From Vibrio cidicii (lineage in GTDB: Bacteria > Pseudomonadota > Gammaproteobacteria > Enterobacterales > Vibrionaceae), in the NCBI RefSeq assembly GCF_009763805.1, contig NZ_CP046803.1, positions 1,254,757 to 1,318,756 of the forward strand: DNA of 64,000 nucleotides, given 5' to 3'. Of this stretch, positions 54,101 to 63,554 are shown one piece after another. Under the pieces are notes generated by a model. It was not told where the DNA came from. It saw only the letters and a program-made list of their open reading frames with translations, and searched no databases. The translations under genes were made by a program, and so were the position numbers. Position 1 is the first letter of the stretch. Each line of letters starts with the position of its first letter.

Positions 54101-54863
54101 CAAGCAAACCCACGCACGCGCACGACGAACCACCACGGCCACCACAGCGAACCACAGCCACGGAATCGAGCGATTCACCCACGGAATCCGCGCTCTTCCT
54201 CACACGCCCGCGCACTTTTGCAGGTGCATTTTTTTCAGTTTTGATTTTGCGAAAAAACCAGCCTCAGAAGATCAGCTAAATCAGGCGCCAGCCCTTAAGC
54301 GACAAGGGGCCTCGCGAAGAGATAAGCCACAGCAAAACCACCCAAAACCCGCATTTTAAAATTTCAAAAATTGAAAAAAATTTCAGTAAATTGAAATTTT
54401 GATGATCTGAAAAGATCACGAGAAAATCTATAAGTAACTGAATTTAAAAGTGGTTGTGTGGATTTCGTGAGCATTTTTAATGATCAGATGATCACTTTTA
54501 AGATCGGAAAGAAAACCCGCAAACCCAAGCACAGCAAGGCGCGGGAGCGAACTGCAGCCACAAAAGTGTTTTTCAATTTTCTGCAGAGCAGAATAACCAC
54601 ATCCATTACAACTCGGTCTTTTTCTCGAACGCTTAGTCACTGGCACACGGCTTTCGTTGTTGGACAATGAATATCAAAATGAACTAAGGATAAATGCGGA
54701 ATAGTCTGTGTAGTCATTTTGTCCCGTTACGCTTTTGATACGGCAGCGGTACATACGTAAAAACAAAAGTGGCGGCATGAAATCATGTCGCCACTTCATC
54801 GCCAATAATTGACTGGCGTTTAATTAAATCATTGATTTTAAATTAAACTTATCGTGCGTTAAT
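54101..54863. other. Non-coding right end of the prophage
   Basis: No supported gene. Composition moves from GC-rich, proline-codon-like DNA to very AT-rich DNA near 54,350-54,430 (AATTTCAAAAATTGAAA-type runs). Small open frames exist on both strands at 54,100-54,670, but none has a ribosome site or a recognisable protein. The 54,766-54,797 repeats and the att core mark the junction. Confidence 0.5.
54766..54797. repeat. Inverted GYCGCCACTT pair near attR, probable integrase arm sites
   Basis: AAAGTGGCGGC (54766-54776) and GTCGCCACTTC (54787-54797) face each other and match the tandem words at 17676-17697. They also make a 14-bp near-perfect hairpin. Confidence 0.5.
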
Positions 54864-54877
54864 CTTATTTGGTATAA
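54864..54877. other. attR: 14-bp attachment core inside the lpp 3' end
   Basis: CTTATTTGGTATAA, identical to 17548-17561. Read on the minus strand it supplies the Tyr-Thr-Lys-stop codons of the lipoprotein gene, so integration leaves the protein unchanged but swaps everything after its stop. Confidence 0.8.
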
Positions 54878-55164
54878 GATTGCGCGATATTGTCAATACG
54901 CTCGTTAGCACGCACCGCTTCTTCCTGTGCTGCCATCGCGGCCATTGACGCTTCTTTTGCCGCCATTGAGGCGTTTTGGGCCTGCATTTCTGCATCGGCT
55001 TGATTGCTCTTCAATGCTGCGACTTCTTTGCTCAGCATCTCAACTTGATTCTTCAGTTGGTCGACTTGCGACATGGCTGCTTTGGTCTGTGCATCCGGAC
55101 CAGATGCACACCCCGCCAGTAAAAGGACAGACGTTGCGGCAGCTGCGATTAGGATTTTGTTCAT
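54865..55164 (-). CDS. lpp: Major outer-membrane (Braun-type) lipoprotein
   Basis: 99 residues with lipobox LLLAGC (Cys19) and an Ala-rich heptad coiled coil (VDQLKNQVEMLSKEVAALKS; ANERIDNIAQSYTK). The C-terminal Lys is the residue that L,D-transpeptidases join to peptidoglycan in E. coli Lpp. A longer version than the 58-residue E. coli form. The prophage is inserted at its last codons, separating it from the L,D-transpeptidase gene. Its native terminator is now 37 kb away, so transcripts may run into the prophage end. Confidence 0.92.
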   Translation of the reverse strand: MNKILIAAAATSVLLLAGCASGPDAQTKAAMSQVDQLKNQVEMLSKEVAALKSNQADAEMQAQNASMAAKEASMAAMAAQEEAVRANERIDNIAQSYTK

Positions 55165-55507
55165 AAAAACTCCTTGTTCTACTTTTTAATTAGTCACTGC
55201 TTAGATCAATCATAAAGCTTAGATCAATCGAAAAGACTCCATGATTGTAAACAGTATAAGTGACAAGCGTGAGTTAAACTGTGGCAGAGGCGCAAATACC
55301 TGAATTTTTGACCAAACACTCACTTTTGGCCCATTGTGCATCGTGACCAGCGGAAGTTGAGTTTGAAACTACGCCATCAAGGTGGATTAATTTTCTGTGA
55401 TCTCTATCCTTTATCAAGTGGTTTGCGGTATCATTGCGCGTTTTTTAAAAGCCATTTCCAGCGTAGAATTTGCCTGTCTGGACTGGTGCGAATAAGTGGA
55501 GAACCCT
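55165..55507. promoter_or_regulatory. Divergent promoter region lpp / helicase
   Basis: No gene seen. The lpp side has GGAGTTTTT as ribosome site; promoters for both genes must lie here. A 16-base near-repeat (AAAGCTTAGATCAATC-like) occurs at 55199-55211 and 55217-55229. Confidence 0.4.
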
Positions 55508-56836
55508 TTGCAATTTAAAGATTTAGGCCTAGATAATCGTTTGTTGAAAACCTTAAAGCATTTTGATTTCAAGCAAGCGACCAAAATTCAGCAGCAAGCC
55601 ATTCCTGTGGCGATCGCAGGAAAAGACTTGCTGGCATCGTCCAAAACCGGTTCAGGCAAAACCCTTGCGTTTGTATTGCCGATTTTGCACAAATCTTTAA
55701 AGAACAAAGCATTATCTGCAAAAGATCCTCGAGCGCTCATTCTTGCGCCAACCCGTGAGTTAGCCAAACAGGTGTATGGCGAGTTGCGCTCTATGCTGGC
55801 GGGCTTGTCTTACGATGCGACCTTGGTGGTTGGCGGGGAAAACTTTAATGATCAGGTGAAAGCGCTCAGCCGTTACCCGAAATTCATTGTGGCCACGCCC
55901 GGACGTTTAGCGGACCACCTTGAGCACCGCTCACTTTACTTGGATGGCCTAGAAACTCTGGTTCTGGATGAAGCCGATCGCATGTTGGATCTCGGTTTTG
56001 CCCCAGAGCTGCGCCGTATTCATAACGCGGCCAAGCATCGTCGTCGTCAGACGCTCATGTTCTCGGCGACGTTAGATCATGCGGAAGTAAATGATATTGC
56101 ATCGGAAATGCTTGATTCACCGAAGCGCATTTCCATCGGTGTTTCGAATGAAGAGCACAAAGACATCACACAGCGTTTCTACTTGTGTGACCATCTTGAT
56201 CACAAAGAAGCGTTACTGGATCGCGTATTAAGCGAAGCCGAATACCGTCAGGTGATCATTTTCACCGCCACGCGTGCTGACACCGATCGCCTGACGGAAA
56301 AACTCAACCAACAAAACCTCAAAGCGGTGGCGCTGAGCGGTGGGTTAATCCAAACCCAGCGCAACACCATCATGAGCCAGTTTGAGCGTGCGGTGTTTAA
56401 GATCTTAGTTACAACCGACATTGCTTCGCGTGGTTTGGATATTGCCAACGTGACTCATGTGATTAACTTCGATATGCCAAAACACACCGAAGAGTACGTG
56501 CATCGCATTGGCCGTACTGGACGTGCTGGCAACAAAGGCGACGCAATTTCGCTTGTCGGGCCAAAAGATTGGGACAGCTTTAAGCGTGTTGAAGCGTTTT
56601 TGCAGCAGGACATTACCTTTAGCCACTTCGACGATCTGAAAGGCAAGTTTACTGGTCTGAAACCACGCAAACCGGATTACCGTAAAAAAGCAGTGGTGCA
56701 AAAGAAAGCCAAACCGCAAGCGAAATCGACAGCGAAGAAGCCTGCCAAACGCGATAAGAGTTTCTATCAGAACGTGGCCGTCGGCGACAGCATCTTTATT
56801 CCGAAGAAAAAGTCACCATCCGCCGCTGACGAGTAA
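55508..56836 (+). CDS. DEAD-box RNA helicase (RhlE/SrmB group)
   Basis: 442 residues from a TTG at 55508 (MQFKDLGLDNRLLKTLKHF), 8 bases after GGAG; a GTG at 55496 is also in frame. Motifs: Q-motif KIQQQAIPVA, Walker A SSKTGSGKT, PTRELAKQ, DEAD, SAT, and HRIGRTGR. A basic Lys-rich tail (YRKKAVVQKKAKPQAKSTAKK) binds RNA. Likely acts in ribosome assembly or cold growth. Stands alone with its own terminator. Confidence 0.92.
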   Translation: MQFKDLGLDNRLLKTLKHFDFKQATKIQQQAIPVAIAGKDLLASSKTGSGKTLAFVLPILHKSLKNKALSAKDPRALILAPTRELAKQVYGELRSMLAGLSYDATLVVGGENFNDQVKALSRYPKFIVATPGRLADHLEHRSLYLDGLETLVLDEADRMLDLGFAPELRRIHNAAKHRRRQTLMFSATLDHAEVNDIASEMLDSPKRISIGVSNEEHKDITQRFYLCDHLDHKEALLDRVLSEAEYRQVIIFTATRADTDRLTEKLNQQNLKAVALSGGLIQTQRNTIMSQFERAVFKILVTTDIASRGLDIANVTHVINFDMPKHTEEYVHRIGRTGRAGNKGDAISLVGPKDWDSFKRVEAFLQQDITFSHFDDLKGKFTGLKPRKPDYRKKAVVQKKAKPQAKSTAKKPAKRDKSFYQNVAVGDSIFIPKKKSPSAADE

Positions 56837-56856
56837 GCCTCAACCTTCTTGTTTGA

Positions 56857-56882
56857 AAAACCGCCGACTGGCGGTTTTTTTC
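56857..56882 (+). terminator. Terminator after the helicase
   Basis: AAACCGCC-GACT-GGCGGTTT stem with a 7-base T run. Confidence 0.9.
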
Positions 56883-56990
56883 TACCCCAAATCTTCGCGA
56901 TATGATCGATTGGCCGCTTTTACCGTCGATCGTATGTAAACGAGATGTATTCCTACTACGGTCATGTGATATTAATCTCAAAAATAATGC

Positions 56991-57011
56991 CAATGATAAT
57001 TGATATCATTT
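56991..57011. promoter_or_regulatory. Fur box upstream of the haem operon
   Basis: ATGATA-ATTGA-TATCAT dyad inside AATGATAATTGATATCATTT, close to the GATAATGATAATCATTATC Fur consensus. It is about 60 bp before ptrB and fits iron repression of a haem-receptor operon. Confidence 0.7.
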
Positions 57012-57069
57012 CTATTTATAGGCAAAATAGGCACGTTTATTAATTCTATAAATCTAAGTGCCTTTTCTC

Positions 57070-59077
57070 ATGAAATTTGCTCATGTTTTACTCATGCTGG
57101 CTGTGGCTCCGGCAGGGATTACTTTTGCCCAAGATTCTTACCAATGGCTGCGCGATGAGAGTCGCCAATCACCGCAAGTGCTGGAGTATTTGCAGCAACA
57201 CAATCGCTTGACTGACGAGGCACTGTCACCTGTACGTGATTTGCAGCATTCGTTACTGAGCCAATGGCAAGCGATGACGGTGAGTAAGGCTGATGAACCT
57301 TGGCAAAGCCGTTTAACAATGGAATGGAAGCTCTCATCACAACGGGGCGAGCTTAGTTTGTTGCGCCGAGCAAGCGCAAAATCGCCAGCTCAACTGGTCT
57401 ACTCGTTTGCGCCAAGACAAGCGCAAGCCGATTATTACCAAATCGGCGCTTGGGCGGTCAGCCGCGATCAAAGTAAGTTGCTGTTTAGTGAAGATATCGA
57501 CGGCTCAGAGCGCTATCAACTGGTGGAAGTCGACCTCAAAAAAGGGGGAGAGAAAATCTTAGCCACCGGGCTCGATCAGTCAATGCTTTACTCGGCCGAT
57601 GGGCAATATGTTTACTTGATTCGTAAAGATCCCACCACGCAAAGACCAAGTGAAATCCGCCGCCTAACCGTCGCCGACTTGAGCGAACAACGGATTTGGC
57701 AAGAGGAGAGAGCAGACTGGTTACTCTCTTTTTATCAAGCCAGCGATCCGCGTTATGCCTTGCTGCAAAGCAATAATGAAAATAGCAGTGAACAAAAACT
57801 GCTCGATCTACAAAGCGGTGAAGTGCGGCCAATTCGCCCAGCGCAAGCAGGCCTTGAGTATTACGCCGATGTCGCCAAAGACACGCTGTTCATCAAGAGT
57901 AATTTGCACGGCCAAGCGCGCTTGTATACCGCGCCGCTGAAGCAGCCAAGCGAGTGGACACGCTTTACTCAGGCGCTGGATGGTCTGCAGCAGTTTCTAT
58001 CTGTTTGCCGACGCGCTAGTGGCCGTGACTCAGCAAAAGGCCGATTCACAAGTCTTGGTATTTGACTATGCTGGCGAGTTAAAAAAGCGTTTGCCGCTTA
58101 ATCAGCAAGGACAAGTGGCGTGGGTATCACGCAATGGCGATTTTGCCAGCAATCAACTTCGTCTGCGCAGCATGTCCATGACCACTCCGCCAATGTGGCA
58201 AGAGCTGAATGTGAAGACACTTGATTTAGTGACGTTGTCACGAGATGTCTATCAAAACTACCATGCTGAGCGCTACGTTTCTGAGCAGGTGATCGCCCAT
58301 CAAAATGGCGTTGAGGTGCCGATCACGCTCGCCTATCGCAAAGATAAACTCACCGCGCACTCGCCAGTGATTTTGTACGGCTACGGGGCTTACGGTTTTA
58401 CCATGAAACCTTACTTTATGCCGCAAATCATCAGCTTGCTGGATCAAGGGGCGATTTACGCCATTGCCCATGTGCGCGGCGGCGGGTACTACGGCGACGC
58501 TTGGCACCAAGCAGGGCGAGGTGAGCAAAAACGCCACTCGATGGATGATTTCGTCGCCGCCGCCAAAAGCCTGCAACACTACCAACAGGGTGAGCGTTTG
58601 GTTTACGCCATGGGCTCTAGCGCAGGTGGGACTTTAGTGGCCGGAGCGCTCAATCAAGCGCCGCAAGCTTTTGCCGGAGCGGTGCTCAAAGTGCCGTTTG
58701 TCGATGTGGTGAACAGCATGACCGACACCAGCCTACCGTTGACTGAGCAGCAATATGGCGAGTGGGGCAATCCGCAGGTGGAAAGCGCGTTAAAAGCGAT
58801 GCAAGCCTATGACCCATATGGAAATGTCAAAGCCGTTCCTTATCCGCCCTTATTGGTGCAGATAGGCCTTAATGATCAGCGCGTGCCTTATTGGGAAGGA
58901 GCCAAATATCTCAGCAAGTTGGCCGAACTGAGCACAGGTCAAGGTCCTTATTTACTGCAAACCGATTTCGAATCGGGCCATGCCAGCGATCGCCGAAAAG
59001 CGCTGGAGCAACAAGCGTTGGAATACGCGTTTCTGATTTCACTATTTAAAACATCGAGCCAAGCGGAGCAAAAATGA
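57070..59077 (+). CDS. ptrB: Secreted S9 prolyl-oligopeptidase-like protease (one-base frameshift)
   Basis: About 668 residues when restored. Signal peptide ends near THFAQ-type ITFAQD; the N-terminal beta-propeller covers about 20-380; the catalytic alpha/beta-hydrolase domain has Ser517 in MGSSAGGTL, Asp in NDQRVPYWE and His in SGHASDRRK. An extra T at 57994-57996 (CAGTTTCTA for CAGTTCTA) breaks it; restored it reads GLQQFYLFADALVAV. It lies before hutR with ATGA overlap, as ptrB-hutR in V. cholerae (recalled). Unlike cytoplasmic oligopeptidase B it has a signal peptide, so it may free haem or peptides outside the inner membrane. Confidence 0.88.
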
Positions 59078-61215
59078 AGTTGAATCCTGTTTGTGCGGCG
59101 GTACTGTCGGTACTGGCTGCAAATGTCGTCCACGCGCAAGAAAACCTAGCGGTGATGGAAGAAGTGGTCGTTACGGCGAATAGGATTGAGCAGCCGATCT
59201 CGAAGGTGGCGGGCAGTGTCGCGGTAGTGACGGGGGATGCGCTGGAAGAGAAAGGGATGACCGAGCTGTACGATGCGCTACAAGGCGAGCCCGGCGTGAG
59301 CGTGACGGGCGGTGCGGGCCGACCACAAAACATCACCATTCGTGGTATGACGGGCAATCGTATCAGCATCATTCGCGATGGCATTCGCTCTGCTGACGGC
59401 TTTGGCGCGAATGACATCAATGATCAAGTGGGGCGCGATACCTTTGATCTTGCCAATGTCAGTACCATTGAGCTTATCAAGGGCGCGAGCTCATCGGTGC
59501 ATGGTTCGGGGGCGATTGGCGGCGCGGTGATCTTAAAATCCAAGCAGCCGAGTGATTTTTTGCAAGGCAAGGATTTCTACGCCGATGTGTCTGGCACGTA
59601 CACCGACATCAGCCAAAAGTACAAAGGTGCGAGCAATCTTGCTTTTCGTTCTGGCGATACTGACAGCCTGATCAGCGTGGCTTACTGGCAAGGGCAAGAG
59701 ACGCGCAATTTTGATCAAGATACCTATAACAGTGAGCTTGATGGGTATAGCGTGGCGTACAGCCTCAACCATTTTTACAGCGACGAGCTGATGTTAAAAG
59801 CGCGCGCCGAGCTGTACACACAAAACCAAACTCGTTTGGAAGGCTCCGCCTCGATTCAAAAAGATGGAGAGTGGAAAATAGAAGACTTCGCGCAAGATCA
59901 AAGCAGCGAAGAATATAGCGCTTATCTTGGCGCTGAACTTACCCCGCTGGATCCCACTTGGTTCCGTCAGTTAGATACGAAACTTTATTGGCGTCATACT
60001 GAGTCAGACGAGCAAACCAACCGTTTGATGCATCAAGTGGATCACAATAATTTGCTGGTCAAGCGCCGCGAACAGGAACACAAAACCTTCACCGATGAAA
60101 CCATCGGCATGCGCGCTGATTTCACGCAGTCGCTTTTCGCCGCAGGCGCAGATCATCAACTGGCATTTGGCATCGAACTGGCAAGTGACTACTACCAACG
60201 CACCGATCGCGATAAGGTGCTGGATTGGAACGGCGTCAAAATCTCAGCCAAGCAGCCGTTTGCCCCGGCTCGCGCTTACAACCTTGGGCTGTATGTGCGA
60301 GACATGATCGAGTTGCAACAATGGACCCTTACCGGCGGCTTGCGCTTTGACGCTCATCGCTTGACGCCAGATGCCGATGGCGAAGTCGGCGGTTTCCCGC
60401 TGAAAGATATCGACAGTTCAGAGCTGTCGCCGAGTTTGTCGTTGTCGCGTGAGCTTTTTGCCAACAACCGGGTTTATCTCTCTTACAACCACGGTTACCG
60501 AGCCGCGGAATATGACAAAGCCTATGGCTATGTGTCACACGAGTTCGTTCCTCTGACCCCTTTTGTGATTGCGCCGAATCTGGATCTCAAAGCGGAAACC
60601 TCGGAATCTTTTGAGATTGGCAGCAAATTTGATAACGGCCGCGTGCGTTTGTCGCTGGCTGCGTTTTACAACAAGTTCGACAATTTCATCGATATCGTCA
60701 CCATCAGCTTTGATACCAACAGCGGCAATTATATCAAGCAATATCAAAACCTTGAGGGCGTAGAAACGTATGGCGCTGAAGTCTCTGCGGGTTACGCCTT
60801 GAGCCAAAAGTGGGACGTTGGCGCCAAGCTGGGTTATGTCGATGGTAAAGAGGCAGACGGCGATTACATTCGCAGTATCACACCACTAGAAGGCAGTGTG
60901 TCGCTCAGCTATCACGTGCAAGATTTTAGCGCCTACGGCTTATGGAGCTGGGCAACGGCGATGGATCGCGTACCAACCTGCCAAACCGATCTCGGTTTAG
61001 CGGCTCAGTGTGCCACCACCAGCGCGTGGAATCGCGTGGATATCGGGGCGACCTACCAGCTGTCTAAAGATCTTCGTCTCAGTGCGACGATCGCCAACCT
61101 GTTTGACAAAAAGTACATCCGTTATCAAGACGTTGCCGGCATTCTTGACCAAGACAAGCACTACTCGAGTGAGCCGGGACGCTATTTCACTCTCAATGCC
61201 AAATATCAGTTCTAG
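59074..61215 (+). CDS. hutR: TonB-dependent haem receptor
   Basis: 713 residues: signal peptide (ANVVHA), TonB box-like MEEVVVTANRI, plug domain (GVSVTGGAGRPQNITIRGM; GSGAIGGAVIL) and beta-barrel ending in YFTLNAKYQF with terminal Phe. The haem-receptor FRAP/NPNL region appears in altered form (GYRAAEYDKAYGYVSHEF; IAPNLDLKAETSESFEIG). Recognised as HutR from gene order with ptrB. It takes haem across the outer membrane using TonB energy. Fur box upstream of the operon. Confidence 0.88.
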   Translation: MKLNPVCAAVLSVLAANVVHAQENLAVMEEVVVTANRIEQPISKVAGSVAVVTGDALEEKGMTELYDALQGEPGVSVTGGAGRPQNITIRGMTGNRISIIRDGIRSADGFGANDINDQVGRDTFDLANVSTIELIKGASSSVHGSGAIGGAVILKSKQPSDFLQGKDFYADVSGTYTDISQKYKGASNLAFRSGDTDSLISVAYWQGQETRNFDQDTYNSELDGYSVAYSLNHFYSDELMLKARAELYTQNQTRLEGSASIQKDGEWKIEDFAQDQSSEEYSAYLGAELTPLDPTWFRQLDTKLYWRHTESDEQTNRLMHQVDHNNLLVKRREQEHKTFTDETIGMRADFTQSLFAAGADHQLAFGIELASDYYQRTDRDKVLDWNGVKISAKQPFAPARAYNLGLYVRDMIELQQWTLTGGLRFDAHRLTPDADGEVGGFPLKDIDSSELSPSLSLSRELFANNRVYLSYNHGYRAAEYDKAYGYVSHEFVPLTPFVIAPNLDLKAETSESFEIGSKFDNGRVRLSLAAFYNKFDNFIDIVTISFDTNSGNYIKQYQNLEGVETYGAEVSAGYALSQKWDVGAKLGYVDGKEADGDYIRSITPLEGSVSLSYHVQDFSAYGLWSWATAMDRVPTCQTDLGLAAQCATTSAWNRVDIGATYQLSKDLRLSATIANLFDKKYIRYQDVAGILDQDKHYSSEPGRYFTLNAKYQF

Positions 61216-61224
61216 GAGTTCACC

Positions 61225-63520
61225 ATGAAGTTAACCCCTTTAGCGCTGTCACTTTTGGTTGCTGCAGCGCCAGCGATTCAGGCCGGACAGTGGGATTACC
61301 CTGCCGAAGGCACGACGGTCGCCGATGCCGCGCAAGCCAAAAGCTACCTTGATGCCCATTATGCGCAGGACGGCGAGTTTATCTTGCGTTACCAAACGGC
61401 GTCAAAGCTGGGCCGCCATTACAATTTTGATGTTTGGGTCAATGGTGTTTATCAGCCGCAGCGCACCTTGGTCGTGACGACTAACCCAGAGCAGCAAGTG
61501 GTGCGTGTGTTTAAAAGTGTGCAAGACACGCAGCTGCGTAACGGCCAAGCGCTGGTGGCGGCAGAAATCGAGTCACCGCGCACGCTGGAAGCTGACGAGC
61601 CGCCAGCACTGAGCTCAGGCAATTTGCTGGACGTCACTGTCTCGCTGTTTGACCCAGATCTGCGCACCATGCAGCAACAAGCAGCGCCAGAGACGGTTTG
61701 GGCTTCATTGGATGAATACCCGCAAGCGGTCGAGTATGTTGAGAAATCCATTCAAGTGTTGCAAGCCGATGGCCAGCTCTATCTTGCCAATCCGCGTGTC
61801 AAGCAAGTGGACGCGCAGGCGCTGCTCGCGGTCACTGAGCAGGGTGGTGAGCCGGTGCGTGACAGTGGTGATTTCTTAGCGCCTGAGGGCGTTGAAGCGT
61901 TTCCTTCTATTGATGCGTTGCAAAGTGTGCGTTTGGGTGACGATGCTTTTCCGCAGCTCATGGCGTTTTATCATCTCGATAGCTCGCTGCGCTATTTAGC
62001 CAGCCTGAACTACACCTTGTTTAGCGAGCCACTGCGTTTTGATGCGCGCGGTTTAGCCAAGGACAATTCCAGTTACTACTACGGCCCGCGTGCGGTGATG
62101 TTCGGTATCGGTGGCGCGTCGCCTGACGCCATCGATGCCGATGTGATCCGTCATGAGCTCGGTCACGGCATTCATTATCAGATAGTGCCGGACTGGGCTT
62201 ATGGACACACCGGCGCGATTGGCGAAGGGCTGGGAGACTATTGGGCAGGCAGCGCCAGCTATCGTCAGCAATATTTGGACGCTTCTCGTCGTGGCCAAGA
62301 GTTTGAGATTGATACCGTATTTAATTGGGATGGTGTGTTTGGCGTACGCCGCTCGACCCGCAGCTTGTGGAATCAGCGCGCGCGCTACTTCGAAGATGCC
62401 GAATACCCCGCGCACGTGAGTGTGGGAGGTGAGTTAGGCGACGAGCTTTGGTCAACGCCGCTGTTTCAAGCGCTCAAAGCGGCGGTCGCCCGTTATGGCG
62501 ATGGCAGTGATAGCGTGTTTCGAGAGTTTGACACCATTGTGCTTGAGGGTATGTACGGGGTTGGTCGTGGGGTAAAAATGCACGATTTAGCGGAGTCGAC
62601 GGTTTTTGCTGCCAAAACGCTGTTTCCAAACAAGGAATATGCGCAGTTTCTTATTGAGAGCTTCAATCGTCATAACCTGCTCAAAGCGCCATTTAACGTG
62701 CGCTACAAATCCCGTTACATTGGACAAAGCGAACCAGTGGAACTCAGCCTGACGGCCAATGAGCGTCAAGCGAGCATTCAAGGTCAATGGCAGCTCAACG
62801 GAGCGAAGGTGCAAGAGATCGCGACCACCTTATCGGATGCGCAAACCTTGCAGGTCGCACTGCCCGATGGGCTTGTTTGTGGCGCGCAGTTTGACTCGAC
62901 TCTGGCGTTGGATTATCAGTTCGCCGACAGACTAAAAGCGCAGTCGTGGCGCGACATCGTATCGCTAGTGAACGGCACGCCGCTGCTGCAAACTCCAGCC
63001 AGAAACCTGAATGCGCCTTTGTTGGATGCCAAAGTCGATAGCCAAGGCAGGACAAGCCCCGGCAACAAGATCTTTGTGCAAACCCTAACGGACAAAACGC
63101 GCAAAATTGACAGCAGCTTCGCGGTTTATTTGCACATCGAGCACAGCGCACTGCAAGACCTGCAGGTGACGTTGATCTCTCCGCAAGGCAAATCGGTGCC
63201 ACTGCTCAATCACCAATCTGGCTCTCAGCACGGTTTTCAAGGTTACTTCACGGCTCAGTATGACGACGAGCTGCAAGCGCTACTCGGTGAACCAAGCTGG
63301 GGCACTTGGCGTCTTGAAATATCTGATCGCGTCTCGGGGAACGTTGGGGTTCTGAAAGCGTGGGGCGTAAGTCATTTTGCTCAATATCAATGCAGTGCGG
63401 GCAGCCGAAAAAATACGGAAGGTGAGAGTCAGAGCAGCCGTTTCCGGCGGCAGCGGTTCTCCTTTTGCTTTGCTCGGGCTGCTACTGCTTGCCATGGTGA
63501 GAGCCTTGCGCTCTCGATAA
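61225..63520 (+). CDS. Secreted zinc metalloprotease with P-domain and GlyGly-CTERM (one-base frameshift)
   Basis: About 764 residues when restored. Signal peptide (LVAAAPAIQAG), propeptide-like N-terminal half, zinc site HELGHGIHY (His310, Glu311, His314) with GAIGEGLGDYW supplying the third ligand, and a C-terminal proprotein-convertase P-domain (SFAVYLHIEHSALQDLQVTLISPQG). As read, the frame ends in a basic tail; deleting one T at 63441-63443 (CCGTTTCC for CCGTTCC) restores SGGSGSPFALLGLLLLAMVRALRSR in form, a GlyGly-CTERM rhombosortase signal (Gly-Ser run, membrane helix, basic end), ending at 63520. It follows hutR by 9 bp. Confidence 0.88.
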
Positions 63521-63554
63521 CAACAAACGCAATTTACTAGAAGAAGATCAATCT

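Noticed and set aside
54096..54670. Small open frames in the right end of the prophage, both strands
   Set aside because: No ribosome sites, skewed composition (Thr/His or Arg-rich) and no recognisable protein; most likely non-coding.
31881..54759. GGTACATACGTA occurs at 31881-31892 and 54748-54759
   Set aside because: It is largely self-complementary and only 12 bp; two copies 23 kb apart are not enough to propose a function.
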